Program-made: the position numbers and the translations under genes
In this document: one piece after another, positions 8,747 to 21,462 of the stretch
Position numbering within the stretch: position 1 is the stretch's first letter
Layout of the letters: each line of letters starts with the position of its first letter
Assembly (NCBI GenBank): GCA_001552515.1
Contig: BCRI01000010.1
Span: 1-64,000 of the forward strand
Direction of reading: 5' to 3'
DNA length: 64,000 bases
Origin: Sphaerimonospora mesophila NBRC 14179 = JCM 3151
GTDB lineage: Bacteria; Actinomycetota; Actinomycetes; Streptosporangiales; Streptosporangiaceae
The notes under the pieces: generated by a model
Database searches by the model: none
Seen by the model: the letters and a program-made list of their open reading frames with translations, nothing else
What the model was told of the DNA's origin: nothing

Positions 8747-9814
8747 CTAGGTGGTGTTCGCACGTGCCTGGCGGACCCGGTCCACCCACACGGCGATGAT
8801 CAGGACCACGCCGATGGCGATGCGCTGGTAGAAGGACGAGACGCCGATCATGACGAAGCCCGCCAGGAGAACGGTCGAGATGAAGGTCGCGATCATCGCG
8901 CCGAGCACCGATGCCCGGCCGCCGAAGAGGCTCGTCCCACCGATGATCACTGCCGAGAGCGCCTGCAGCATCGTGGTCTCGTGACCGGAGATCGCGGTGG
9001 TGCCGAACCTGGTGATGTCCAGGAAGCCGGCCAGACCGGCCGCCGTACCGGCCATGAGGAACACGCCGATGGTGGTCCGATCCACCTTCACTCCGGCCCG
9101 TCGCGACCCGGTCTCGGACGATCCGGTCGCCAGCGTGTGGCGTCCGAACGCGGTCTGCGTGAGCACTCCGGCCCCGATGAGGCTCACCACGAGCGCGAGC
9201 AGGAGCGGGAGCGGGATCGAGAACCAGTTGGCGACCCCGAAGTTGCGCTGGATCACCGTCGGCAGGCCGATGACGTTCGACCCGTTCGTGATGACCTGTG
9301 CCAGGCCGATGCCGACGCCCATGGTGCCGAGCGTGACGACGAAGGAGTTGATCCGGAGCCTGGTCACGAGCACGCCGTTGAGCAGGCCCATGCCCGCGCC
9401 GGTGAGGACACCGCATATGGCGCCGATGGTGATCGCCCAGCCGGCGCCGCCCGACCCCGAGAGTGCGACGGTGACCTTCGCCGAGACCACGGACGCCAGC
9501 ACCAGGGTGGAACCGACGCTGAGATCGATGTGACCGGCCCCGAGGACGAACGCGAGCCCGACGGCGAGTAGCATCAGACCGGCGCTGTTCCTACCGATCG
9601 ATTGCAGGTTGGGGGTGCTGAGGAAGTTCCCCGAGGTGAGCAGCGCGAAGATCAACGCAAGTGCGATCACCGCGCAGGCGACGTAGAAGGTCGTCGATCG
9701 CAGCGCGCTCGAACCGAGAAGAGCGCTCCACGGCCCGGACCTCTGCTCCGCCGGCTTCGGTCGGGACGATTCCTGTGCCGGCTCTGAGTCCGTCTTTACG
9801 TTCGACAGTGTCAT
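8747..9814 (-). CDS. ABC transporter permease, RbsC family
   Basis: Membrane-spanning subunit of the importer, 355 residues with about ten hydrophobic segments starting near residue 43. The family-typical segments LMLLAVGLAFVLGAGHIDLS, GSTLVLASVV, GHETTMLQALSAVIIGG and SLFGGRASVLGA identify the branched-chain/ribose permease type (BPD_transp_2). The N-terminal 40 residues are hydrophilic and cytoplasmic. Its start codon overlaps the stop of the ATPase gene by 4 bp (ATGA), so subunits are produced in coupled fashion. One permease gene is present, so a homodimeric pore is expected. Confidence 0.9.
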   Translation of the reverse strand: MTLSNVKTDSEPAQESSRPKPAEQRSGPWSALLGSSALRSTTFYVACAVIALALIFALLTSGNFLSTPNLQSIGRNSAGLMLLAVGLAFVLGAGHIDLSVGSTLVLASVVSAKVTVALSGSGGAGWAITIGAICGVLTGAGMGLLNGVLVTRLRINSFVVTLGTMGVGIGLAQVITNGSNVIGLPTVIQRNFGVANWFSIPLPLLLALVVSLIGAGVLTQTAFGRHTLATGSSETGSRRAGVKVDRTTIGVFLMAGTAAGLAGFLDITRFGTTAISGHETTMLQALSAVIIGGTSLFGGRASVLGAMIATFISTVLLAGFVMIGVSSFYQRIAIGVVLIIAVWVDRVRQARANTT

Positions 9815-10599
9815 GATCCCGCGCTCTCCTCCGCTGCGGACTGCTCCCCGAGCATGAGCGAGACGATGTGCCGTACGGTCTGACCCTTGGGAGCGACCTC
9901 CGCCACGACCCGGCCGAACCGCATCACGACGATCCGGTCCGCGATGTCGAGCACGCGGGGCAGGTCGTGCGAGATGAGCACGACGCCGAACCCCCGCTCG
10001 CGCATCGCGTGGATCGTGTCGAGAACGATCTGTGACTGCTTCGCGCCGAGCGCCGCCGTCGGCTCGTCGAGGATGATGAGCTCGCCGGCGCGTGACACCG
10101 CTCGCGCCACCGCCACGACCTGGCGCTGCCCTCCGGACAGTGAACCTGCCGTGGCGGTCACGTCTCCGAGGGTCGTGATGCCGAGCTCGTCCATGAGGGC
10201 CGACGCCCGGGCCCGCATGGCCTTGTGGTCGATCAGCCCGAGCCTGCCCGCGATTCCTCTGCGCCGGATCTCGGTGGACAGGAAGATGTTCTCGGCGACG
10301 GAGAGGTCGGGCGCCATCGCCAGGTCCTGGTAGACGGTCGCGATGCCGGCCCGCATCGCGGCGTGGATCGAGCCGAGTTCCAGCGGGTTCCCGTTGAGGA
10401 ACACCTCGCCGGCGTCGGGCTTGATCGCGCCTGCGATGCAGGAGATGAACGTGCTCTTCCCGGCACCGTTGTCACCGACGATCGCCACGACCTCGCGACG
10501 ATTGACGATGAGGTTCCCCTCACGCAGGGCCTCGAGATGGCCGAAGGACTTCTTGAGCCCCCGGGCGCGGAGCAGTGGCGTCTCGTCGGTGGCGATCAT
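9811..10599 (-). CDS. ABC transporter ATP-binding subunit, sugar-type, single domain
   Basis: Cytoplasmic ATPase of 262 residues that powers the importer. Walker A is GDNGAGKST, the signature is LSGGQRQVV, Walker B is ELIILDEPTAAL and the H-loop is LISHDLPRV. Unlike RbsA, which has two fused nucleotide-binding domains, this is a single-domain protein, as in FrcA-type systems. A longer reading frame extends upstream, but the ATG at 10599 is the sensible start: it overlaps the stop of the hydrolase gene (TAATG) and gives the normal N-terminus. Confidence 0.92.
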   Translation of the reverse strand: MIATDETPLLRARGLKKSFGHLEALREGNLIVNRREVVAIVGDNGAGKSTFISCIAGAIKPDAGEVFLNGNPLELGSIHAAMRAGIATVYQDLAMAPDLSVAENIFLSTEIRRRGIAGRLGLIDHKAMRARASALMDELGITTLGDVTATAGSLSGGQRQVVAVARAVSRAGELIILDEPTAALGAKQSQIVLDTIHAMRERGFGVVLISHDLPRVLDIADRIVVMRFGRVVAEVAPKGQTVRHIVSLMLGEQSAAEESAGS

Positions 10600-11273
10600 T
10601 ATGCGTGCTCCGCCGATGGCAGCCGGCGCAGGCGCTCGAGCACCGTCTCGACCGGCTCGACGTCGCCGTACCGAGCGTCGATGTCGAACAGGTTCGCCTC
10701 GTGCGCCGAGAGCGACCGGTCGCCGACGGCCTCCTTGGGAACGATGACGTGGAAGCCGCGGTTGAACGCGCTCTCCGCGGTTCCGCGGATGCAACCGCTC
10801 GTGCTGCAGCCCACGACGATGACCGTGTCGGCCTTGGCCGAGATCAGCATGCCGTCGACGTTGGTGCCGTAGAAGGCGGAGGCGCGCGGTTTGACGACCA
10901 GCGGTTCGTGCGGGCGACGCTCCATCTGCGGTCGCAGGGCGACCCGGTCGGTGCCGTGGAGCATCTTCAGGCTGTGGGTGGTCTTACGCTTGACCACCTC
11001 ACCGATCTCGCTGTGGCTCGGGTCCCACGCCATCGTGGTGAAGATGATCGGCAGGCCCGCTCGGCGGCCCTCCGCGAGGATCTTCACGATATTGTCCTCG
11101 ACCTCGGAGAGGTCGCTGCCGATCTGCTCATCGGGGTTGGTCCATGCCCCGGCCATGTCGATCACGAGGATGGCAGGACGCTCACCCCATCCGACTCGGC
11201 CACGAAACCCTGCGGCTTCGTAGAACTTCGCGAGTTCGGCGTTATCGAGGCTGTGCGCCTTGGAGTAGTCCAT
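10599..11273 (-). CDS. Isochorismatase-fold cysteine hydrolase, N-carbamoylsarcosine amidohydrolase-like
   Basis: A 224-residue cysteine amidohydrolase. The triad is visible as D39 (AILVIDMAGAW), K128 (LVVKPRASAFYGT) and C161 (GCSTSGCIRGT), spaced as in N-carbamoylsarcosine amidohydrolase; GWGERP before the first strand is also typical of that branch. The family hydrolyses N-carbamoyl compounds or amides to amine, CO2 and ammonia. Start at 11273: AAAGGAG lies about 11 nt upstream, while a longer frame to 11348 lacks a ribosome site. It is the first gene of the minus-strand cluster and would act on the ring-opened product of a hydantoinase. Biuret or ureidoacrylate amidohydrolase are alternative members of the same fold. 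Confidence 0.85.
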   Translation of the reverse strand: MDYSKAHSLDNAELAKFYEAAGFRGRVGWGERPAILVIDMAGAWTNPDEQIGSDLSEVEDNIVKILAEGRRAGLPIIFTTMAWDPSHSEIGEVVKRKTTHSLKMLHGTDRVALRPQMERRPHEPLVVKPRASAFYGTNVDGMLISAKADTVIVVGCSTSGCIRGTAESAFNRGFHVIVPKEAVGDRSLSAHEANLFDIDARYGDVEPVETVLERLRRLPSAEHA

Positions 11274-11329
11274 CGCTGAGGAAGCTCCTTTGCCTCTTGT
11301 GGCTGGATGCCTCTGGTGGCTGGATCGTG

Positions 11330-11359
11330 AGTATGTCAACGGCGACACTCATGTGTCAA
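11330..11359 (-). promoter_or_regulatory. Predicted sigma-70-type promoter of the hydrolase/importer operon
   Basis: Read on the minus strand, TTGACA (11354-11359) and CATACT (11330-11335) are separated by 18 bp, giving a good -35 and an acceptable -10. The ATG at 11273 follows about 50 nt downstream of the expected start point. The -35 is overlapped by the inverted repeat at 11352-11369. Confidence 0.5.
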
Positions 11360-11369
11360 TAACAACACA
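11352..11369. promoter_or_regulatory. Putative operator, inverted repeat TGTGT-N8-ACACA
   Basis: TGTGT (11352-11356) and ACACA (11365-11369) form a short dyad over the predicted -35 element. This is a natural place for a repressor such as the FCD regulator at 6504-7337. No second copy was found in the cluster, so assignment to that regulator is a guess. Confidence 0.35.
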
Positions 11370-11607
11370 CGACATTCATAGATGGCACGCCTCCCGGGTC
11401 ACGCCAAGACCGCTCGACCACGTCGATGATGCGTCGTCGCTGTTCAGAGGCCCGTGTCGTCCCCTGTCACCGAAGGGACGGGATTGCCCGGCGCCGACGC
11501 CCGAGGCGTACGGCCGCCGACGGACCTCGCGATCAAGGTGCGCGTGAGACACGTACGCGCCCGATGCGTGTCGATGTCAACGGGCTGGGCACGGGGGAGG
11601 CATTGGG

Positions 11608-12606
11608 GTGAAGCGCTATGACCATCCACTACAGCGAGCCGCTGTCGTTCATCGGTGGGATGGCGTGATGGGCAGGGCTGAGCCGTACGAGCCTTATGAC
11701 GAGCCGGACCTCCTGGGACAGTACCTGCACCAGATCGGCCAGACGCCGCTGCTCACCGCCGAGCAGGAAGTCGACGTGGCCAAGCGGATCGAGGCCGGTG
11801 TGTACGCCCGCCATCTGCTCGACGAGAACGGCGACATCGAGGATGAACGTCGTGCCGAGCTGGAGGATGCCGCAGCGGACGGCGAACTGGCCAGGGACCA
11901 CATGCTCCGGGCCAACCTGCGCCTGGTGGTGTCGGTGGCCAAGAAGTACTACCACCGGGGCTGGCCGATGCTGGACCTCATCCAGGAGGGCAACCTCGGG
12001 CTGATGCGCGCGGTGGAGAAGTTCGACTACGCCAGGGGCTACAAGTTCTCGACCTATGCGATGTGGTGGATCCGACAGGCGATCGACCGCGGCCTGGCCG
12101 ACAAGAGCCGGCCGGTCCGCCTGCCCCTCCACGTCGTGGAGCAGATCACGAAGGTCAACCGGCTGGAACGCGAACTTGAGACCCGGCTGGGTCGTGAACC
12201 CACGGACGTCGAACTCGCCGAGGCCGCGGGCCTGACCGTGGGACAACTCACCGACCTGCGCCGGGTCAGCCGAGACGTGATCAGCCTGGACACGCCGGTG
12301 GACGGTGAGGAGGAGACGCGGTTCGGTGATCTGATCGCCGACGCACAGGTCGCGCCGGCCTCGGAGCTGCTGGAGCAGCGGGCGCTGGCTGAGGAGCTCC
12401 GTGCCCTGGTCGACCGGCTGCCCGAACGGGAGGCGCTGATCGTCAGCCTGCGCTATGGCCTGAGTGACGGCAGGACGCACACCTTCCAGGAGATCGGCGA
12501 GCGGATCGGGCTGACCCGGGAACGGGTGCGTCAGCTCGAACGGCAGGCCCTGGGCACACTGCGCCGCCCGGAACGGATCGAGCCGCTGATGGCATGGGCC
12601 GGCTGA
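11608..12606 (+). CDS. RNA polymerase sigma factor, sigma-70 family group 2 (RpoD-like)
   Basis: Sigma-70 factor of 332 residues lacking region 1.1. Region 1.2 is DLLGQYLHQIGQTPLLTAEQEV; region 2 includes ANLRLVVSVAKKYYHRG, DLIQEGNLGLMRAVEKFDY and the promoter-melting segment YKFSTYAMWWIRQAI; region 3 follows; region 4 has HTFQEIGERIGLTRERVRQLE. This pattern is that of the Hrd/SigB-type alternative principal-like factors common in actinomycetes. GTG at 11608 has GGGGGAGG seven bases upstream and is preferred; ATG at 11668 is an alternative giving 312 residues. It stands alone on the plus strand, divergent from the catabolic cluster. Which promoters it serves is not visible; stress or stationary phase roles are common for the group. 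Confidence 0.9.
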   Translation: MKRYDHPLQRAAVVHRWDGVMGRAEPYEPYDEPDLLGQYLHQIGQTPLLTAEQEVDVAKRIEAGVYARHLLDENGDIEDERRAELEDAAADGELARDHMLRANLRLVVSVAKKYYHRGWPMLDLIQEGNLGLMRAVEKFDYARGYKFSTYAMWWIRQAIDRGLADKSRPVRLPLHVVEQITKVNRLERELETRLGREPTDVELAEAAGLTVGQLTDLRRVSRDVISLDTPVDGEEETRFGDLIADAQVAPASELLEQRALAEELRALVDRLPEREALIVSLRYGLSDGRTHTFQEIGERIGLTRERVRQLERQALGTLRRPERIEPLMAWAG

Positions 12607-12742
12607 TGCAGGTGAGGGCCACCACAGGCCATGTCATCGGGTGGTCGCGGGCGGCGAGACCCGGTGAGACACGGAGGTCCTGCCCGTTTACGGCCACGGG
12701 CCAGGGTACGGGGGACTACCGGAGCAATGAAAGGGAGATCCG

Positions 12743-13201
12743 ATGGTGAAGGTCCAGCAGGAAGGCGACGTCGTCGACCTCATCCTGGAGCAGCACAAGC
12801 AGATCCGCCAGCTCTTCAGCCGGGTCGTGCACACGGAGGGCGAGGAGCGGGCCAGAACGTTCGAGGAACTCACGCACCTCCTGGAGATCCATGAGCAGGC
12901 CGAGGAGCGCGTCGTGCATCCGGTGACCAAGGACGTCGCGCGCGGCGTAGCCGAGGCCCGGGTGCACGAGGAGGACGAGGCCAAGAAAATGCTCAAGCAG
13001 CTCAAGAAAATGGGTCCCGACGCCGACGGCTTCGACGACCTGTTCCAGCAGTTGAAGCACGCCGTGGACGAACACGCCACGCAGGAGCAGCGGGAGGAGT
13101 TCCCCAAGCTCCGCGAGAAGTGCGACGAGGACCAGCTGCGCGAGATGGCCGAGAAGTTCCGGAAGGTCCAGGCGACCGGGGACGGCCGACGCAAGCGCTG
13201 A
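12743..13201 (+). CDS. Hemerythrin HHE-domain protein
   Basis: Small cytoplasmic four-helix-bundle protein of 152 residues with the HHE cation-binding pattern. Candidate iron ligands are H18 (LEQHKQI), H50 and E54 (LEIHEQAEE), H75 (VHEEDEA) and H106/H111 (KHAVDEHATQEQ). The C-terminus is rich in Lys and Arg. GGGAG precedes the ATG by a suitable distance. Such proteins bind O2 or NO or sense iron and redox state; the exact role is not determined. It follows the sigma factor by 136 nt on the same strand and may share its transcript. Confidence 0.85.
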   Translation: MVKVQQEGDVVDLILEQHKQIRQLFSRVVHTEGEERARTFEELTHLLEIHEQAEERVVHPVTKDVARGVAEARVHEEDEAKKMLKQLKKMGPDADGFDDLFQQLKHAVDEHATQEQREEFPKLREKCDEDQLREMAEKFRKVQATGDGRRKR

Positions 13202-13226
13202 GCAGCGCAACGGTCGAATGACGGTC

Positions 13227-13268
13227 AAAAAAATCGAAAGGCCAGGTCCCTGATTTGGGATCTGGCCT
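13227..13268 (-). terminator. Rho-independent terminator of tRNA-Ile
   Basis: Twelve-base stem (13257-13268 with 13239-13250, one G-T pair) and a 6-nt loop, followed on the minus strand by a run of seven T residues (13227-13233). It lies 20 nt past the tRNA 3' end and also separates it from the convergent hemerythrin gene. Confidence 0.8.
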
Positions 13269-13287
13269 CTGAACTGGGGTTTCGCGG

Positions 13288-13361
13288 TGGGGCTACCTGG
13301 ACTCGAACCAGGGACCTCTTCCTTATCAGGGAAGCGCTCTAACCGTCTGAGCTATAGCCCC
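13288..13361 (-). tRNA. tRNA-Ile (GAT)
   Basis: Cloverleaf on the minus strand: acceptor arms GGGGCTA and TAGCCCC, D-arm with AGCTCAG, anticodon stem CTTCC/GGAAG around loop CTGATAA (anticodon GAT), and T-arm with GGTTCGAGTCC. The discriminator base is A at 13288; CCA is not encoded (CCG follows) and must be added by the CCA enzyme at 49586-51016. A -10-like TAACGT lies at 13379-13384. tRNA-Ile after gyrA-DUF3566 is standard in actinobacteria, but the tRNA-Ala that often follows is absent here. Confidence 0.95.
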
Positions 13362-13468
13362 GCATCTCGGTGCAAGGAACGTTACCGCATCTCGTCCGCG
13401 GCGGCGAATCCGTTCCCCGACCGAGGTAAATCCTACCGTGCCCGTGGCGCCGGCCGGTCCGTACGAGC

Positions 13469-13506
13469 GTGTAGGGCTACCGCTTCGGCTCGTGGTAGCC
13501 CTACAC
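13469..13506 (-). terminator. Strong hairpin after the gyrB-gyrA-DUF3566 genes
   Basis: Perfect 13-bp stem, GTGTAGGGCTACC (13469-13481) with its complement (13494-13506), and a 12-nt loop, starting a few bases past the DUF3566 stop. There is no T-run, as is usual for actinobacterial terminators. Confidence 0.6.
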
Positions 13507-13513
13507 GACTCGG

Positions 13514-14477
13514 CTATTCGGCCTCACTGAAGGTCATCTCCACACCGCCGACCAGGTCGGCGGACATGTTGTAGATGACCGCGCCCAGCGTGGACAGGGC
13601 GGTGATGAGCACGACGTTCACCGCGCCGAGCAGTGCGGTGTAACCGAGGATGCGCATGGGCTCGAACCAGCCGCTGATGTTGATGGCGACACCCGTGCTC
13701 TGGTCACCCGCCAACTGCTCCACGGCATCGGTGATCGAGGTGAAGACGCCGAGCGCCGAGAGCACCCCGTACAGCACGGCCACGGCCACGAACAGCACGA
13801 CGAAGCAGACCAGGGAGACGACGAAGCTGAACTTCATCGCCGACCACGGCTCGATGCGGCGCAGCACGAGGTGGGCCTTGCGCGGTGGCCGGACGCCGGA
13901 CTTTCTGTCCTTGGCCGACTTGCCGCCCAGCATGCCCTGGGCGTCCTTGCGTTCCTCGAAGGTCAGGCCCTTCACGGCGCCACCGGCGGGCAGCCCGGCG
14001 GCGTCCCCCATCGGGCCGGTACGGGCGGAGTCTCCAGCGGGCGTCGGCCGGGGGAACCCCGATACGGAGTTCATCGGGCCGGCGTTGCCCCCACCCCCCG
14101 GGCCGCCGGCCGGGCCCGGCGCGGGACCACCCGAGGGACCACGTGACTGACCACCCGGCGAACCGCCGGAGCCGACCGGCCCTTTGGCCGGGCCGCTCCC
14201 GGCGGAACCACCGGGCTGGCCCTTCGGCGGCAGGCCCGACGGTCTGGCGTATGCGGCGGTGGGCTCCGCCGCGCCCACGGGCTTGCCGTCTCTGGCACCG
14301 TCCGCGGGCGGACGCTGCTTCCACGGCTGGTCCGGTGCTGAGGTCCGGACACGAACGGTGTCTCCAGCGGAGTCTCCGGCCTTGGCCTTCTCGCCAGGGG
14401 TCACATCTTTGTCATCGCGCGCCACTCTGGCGACGCTACCCCCATCGTGGGCCCGTCCGGTAACCCCGTTCCTCCCG

Positions 14478-14485
<8 letters not shown>
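13514..14485 (-). CDS. DUF3566 domain-containing membrane protein
   Basis: A 323-residue protein whose N-terminal two thirds are disordered and rich in Gly, Pro and Ala. The C-terminal DUF3566 domain (about 215-323) has two membrane segments ([20 protein letters not shown] and [20 protein letters not shown]). The start chosen is the ATG at 14485, which overlaps the end of gyrA in the string ATGAATGA, implying translational coupling. The family occurs directly after gyrA throughout actinobacteria and has been linked to growth or cell-division functions, but no biochemical role is established. Confidence 0.85.
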
Positions 14486-16985
<2,500 letters not shown>

Positions 16986-17013
16986 GAAAAGTCCTTCTGT
17001 TCAGACACTCTGC

Positions 17014-19358
<2,345 letters not shown>

Positions 19359-19952
19359 TCAGCCGTAGGTGTCCCGCGGCCCACGCGAGCCGCGTACCCG
19401 CAGGCCGCCATCGGGCCGCGGACCTCCGACGGGACCGCGTACCTTCACATGCTTGACCGTGCCGTCGCCGAGCTCCTCGTTCAGCCGCCTGACCAGCGTC
19501 GTCGCCAGCAGGCGCACCTGCGTGGCCCAGGCCGTCGAGTCGGCGGTCACGACCACCTCGCCGTCCGCGAAGCTCTCGGGCCTGGTGTGCTCGGCCATCC
19601 CGGGACCCACGATCTCGCGCCAGCGGCCGAAGACCCCGCCGATCGCCGCCGACTGCTCCCATCCCCGGTCGGCGAGCAGATCACGGATCGCCCGGCCGAA
19701 GAGCTGTGGATCGCCGGAGTCCCGCCGCTGACCGCCGGAGCGGCGGCGCGGCTCGCTACGGGGAAGCTGCCCGCGTTTGGCGGCGTCCGCCTTGGCCTGC
19801 GCCAGCTTCTCCCGTGCCAGCGCGGCGCCCTTCGCCGTCGTCTCAGCCGCCGCCGGGGATGGTTTTCCACCGCCTGTGGATAAAGCGGGGGATGAGGGTG
19901 TATTCGAAGCCGCGCCGTGAGGAGGCTCGGGCTGTCGGCGTTCAGCGGACAC
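19359..19952 (-). CDS. dciA: DciA-like DUF721 protein (replicative helicase loader type)
   Basis: A 197-residue protein with a low-complexity N-terminus and a C-terminal DUF721 domain (about 85-175: [47 protein letters not shown]). DciA proteins recruit the replicative helicase in bacteria lacking DnaC/DnaI, and Trp residues such as those seen here are typical. It overlaps the 3' end of recF by 11 bp, so the two are coupled. Location between recF and gyrB is the usual actinobacterial arrangement. Confidence 0.85.
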   Translation of the reverse strand: MSAERRQPEPPHGAASNTPSSPALSTGGGKPSPAAAETTAKGAALAREKLAQAKADAAKRGQLPRSEPRRRSGGQRRDSGDPQLFGRAIRDLLADRGWEQSAAIGGVFGRWREIVGPGMAEHTRPESFADGEVVVTADSTAWATQVRLLATTLVRRLNEELGDGTVKHVKVRGPVGGPRPDGGLRVRGSRGPRDTYG

Positions 19953-21141
19953 GGGTCACGGTCCCCTCCGCCACGTCGAAGCGCGCACCGGCGAGCTCCG
20001 GCGGCACGTCGCCCGCCACCGCCGCGGTGATGAGCACCTGCTCCGCCGGAGCGACGATCTCGGTGAGCCGCCTGCGCCGCTGGTCGTCGAGCTCGGCGAA
20101 CACGTCGTCGAGGATCAGCACGGGATCACCGCCGTCCGATCGGAGCAGGTCATAGGCGGCCAGCCGGAGCGCCAGCGCGAACGACCAGGACTCGCCATGA
20201 CTGGCATAACCCCGGGCGGGCAGCTCGCCGAGCTGGAGCAGAAGGTCGTCGCGGTGCGGGCCGATCAGGGTGACGCCACGCTCCAGCTCCGCCCGGCGCA
20301 CCTCGGCGAGGCCGGCGCGCAGCCGTTCGGCGATATCCTCACGACTTGTCCCCAATGGGGGCATATCTGTGGATAACTTTCCCTCATCCGCCGAGCTTCG
20401 GTACTCCAGGTCGGCCAGGGCGGACGACGGAGCGAGCGTGGCGTAGGCCTTGGCCGCCATCGGCCGCAGCGCGTTGACCAGGTCAAGGCGGGCCGCCGTC
20501 AACTCGGCGCCGTGCCGTACGAGATGGGAGTCCCAGATCTCGAGGGTGGCGAGCACGTCCCCCGCGCCGGCGGCGGCGAACGCCGCGTCGTCGTCCTGTC
20601 TGCGTGCGCCGCGCCGCCGGCCGCCGCCGGAGGCGGCCACGGTACGCAGCAGGGCGTTCCGCTGCTTGAGCACACGTTCGTAGTCGGCACGGACCCCGGC
20701 GAGCCGCGGAGCTCGGGCGGCGAGCAACTCGTCCAGGAAACGGCGCCGCTCCGAGGGGTCGCCCTTGACCAGAGCGAGATCCTCGGGCGCGAACAGCACG
20801 GTGCGCAGCAGACCGAGCGCCTCGCGCGGCCGGGGCACCGGGGAGCGGTTCACCCTCGCGCGGTTGGCACGGCCCGGATTGATCTCCAGCTCGATCAGCG
20901 CGCGGCGGTCGTCCTTGACGACGACGGACCGGATGATCGCGCGTTGCGCGCCGTGCCGTACGAGCGGGGCGTCGGTGGCGACCCGGTGACTCGAATGGGT
21001 GGCCAGGTAGCCCAACGCCTCGACCAGATTGGTCTTCCCCTGCCCGTTCGGCCCGACGAAGGCCGTCGGCCCCGGCTCGAGCGTGAGCTCGACCTCGGCG
21101 TACGACCGATAGTCGGTGAGGGAAAGGCTCGCCACATGCAC
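19942..21141 (-). CDS. recF: DNA replication and repair protein RecF
   Basis: ABC-type ATPase of about 399 residues that helps load RecA at gaps. Walker A is GPNGQGKTN (about 30-38), the signature-like segment is [15 protein letters not shown], and Walker B is [13 protein letters not shown]. The insert near residues 185-205 is Arg/Gly-rich. The start is taken as GTG at 21141, giving [14 protein letters not shown] like other RecF proteins; eight extra codons up to 21165 are possible. The 53-bp repeat array lies directly upstream. Confidence 0.95.
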   Translation of the reverse strand: MHVASLSLTDYRSYAEVELTLEPGPTAFVGPNGQGKTNLVEALGYLATHSSHRVATDAPLVRHGAQRAIIRSVVVKDDRRALIELEINPGRANRARVNRSPVPRPREALGLLRTVLFAPEDLALVKGDPSERRRFLDELLAARAPRLAGVRADYERVLKQRNALLRTVAASGGGRRRGARRQDDDAAFAAAGAGDVLATLEIWDSHLVRHGAELTAARLDLVNALRPMAAKAYATLAPSSALADLEYRSSADEGKLSTDMPPLGTSREDIAERLRAGLAEVRRAELERGVTLIGPHRDDLLLQLGELPARGYASHGESWSFALALRLAAYDLLRSDGGDPVLILDDVFAELDDQRRRRLTEIVAPAEQVLITAAVAGDVPPELAGARFDVAEGTVTRVR

Positions 21142-21180
21142 GCCCGTAAGGCTAGCCCGCCCCACCCCCCACCTTCACCG

Positions 21181-21445
21181 TGATCTTGCAGTTACTCGCA
21201 GGCTTGCCCTGCCACCTGCGACTTGACCTTTCGTGATCTTGCAGTTTCTCGCATGGATTCCCGTTGACCAGGGAGGACGAGTTCCGTGATCTTGCAGTTG
21301 ACGCGGCCGTACAGACGCGGTCGTACAACTGCAAGATCACGGAAGGACTTCTGCCTGGCCAGCGCCCACGCTTGACAGTTTCTGCAAGATCACGGATGGT
21401 GAAGTCGCAGGTAGAGGATCCTATGTGCGAGTATTCGCAAGATCA
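21181..21445. repeat. Dyad-symmetric array of 53-bp units with TGATCTTGCAG motif (locus 1)
   Basis: Three forward copies of TGATCTTGCAG begin at 21181, 21234 and 21287; three inverted copies (GCAAGATCA) begin at 21331, 21384 and 21437. All steps within each half are exactly 53 bp and all pairs are symmetric about base 21313. The two central copies extend to a perfect 19-bp inverted repeat, TTCCGTGATCTTGCAGTTG (21282-21300) and its complement (21326-21344). Spacers are partly conserved too (ACCTGCGACTT in the outer units of both halves). It lies between the gnd stop and the recF start. A related array occurs at 51014-51259. Confidence 0.9.
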
Positions 21446-21462
21446 CGGGGGGGGGGGAGGGG

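Noticed and set aside
21181-21445. Possible CRISPR-like array (short repeat with regular spacing)
   Set aside because: Copies occur in both orientations with mirror symmetry, spacers are related to each other, only three units exist per half, and no cas genes are near.
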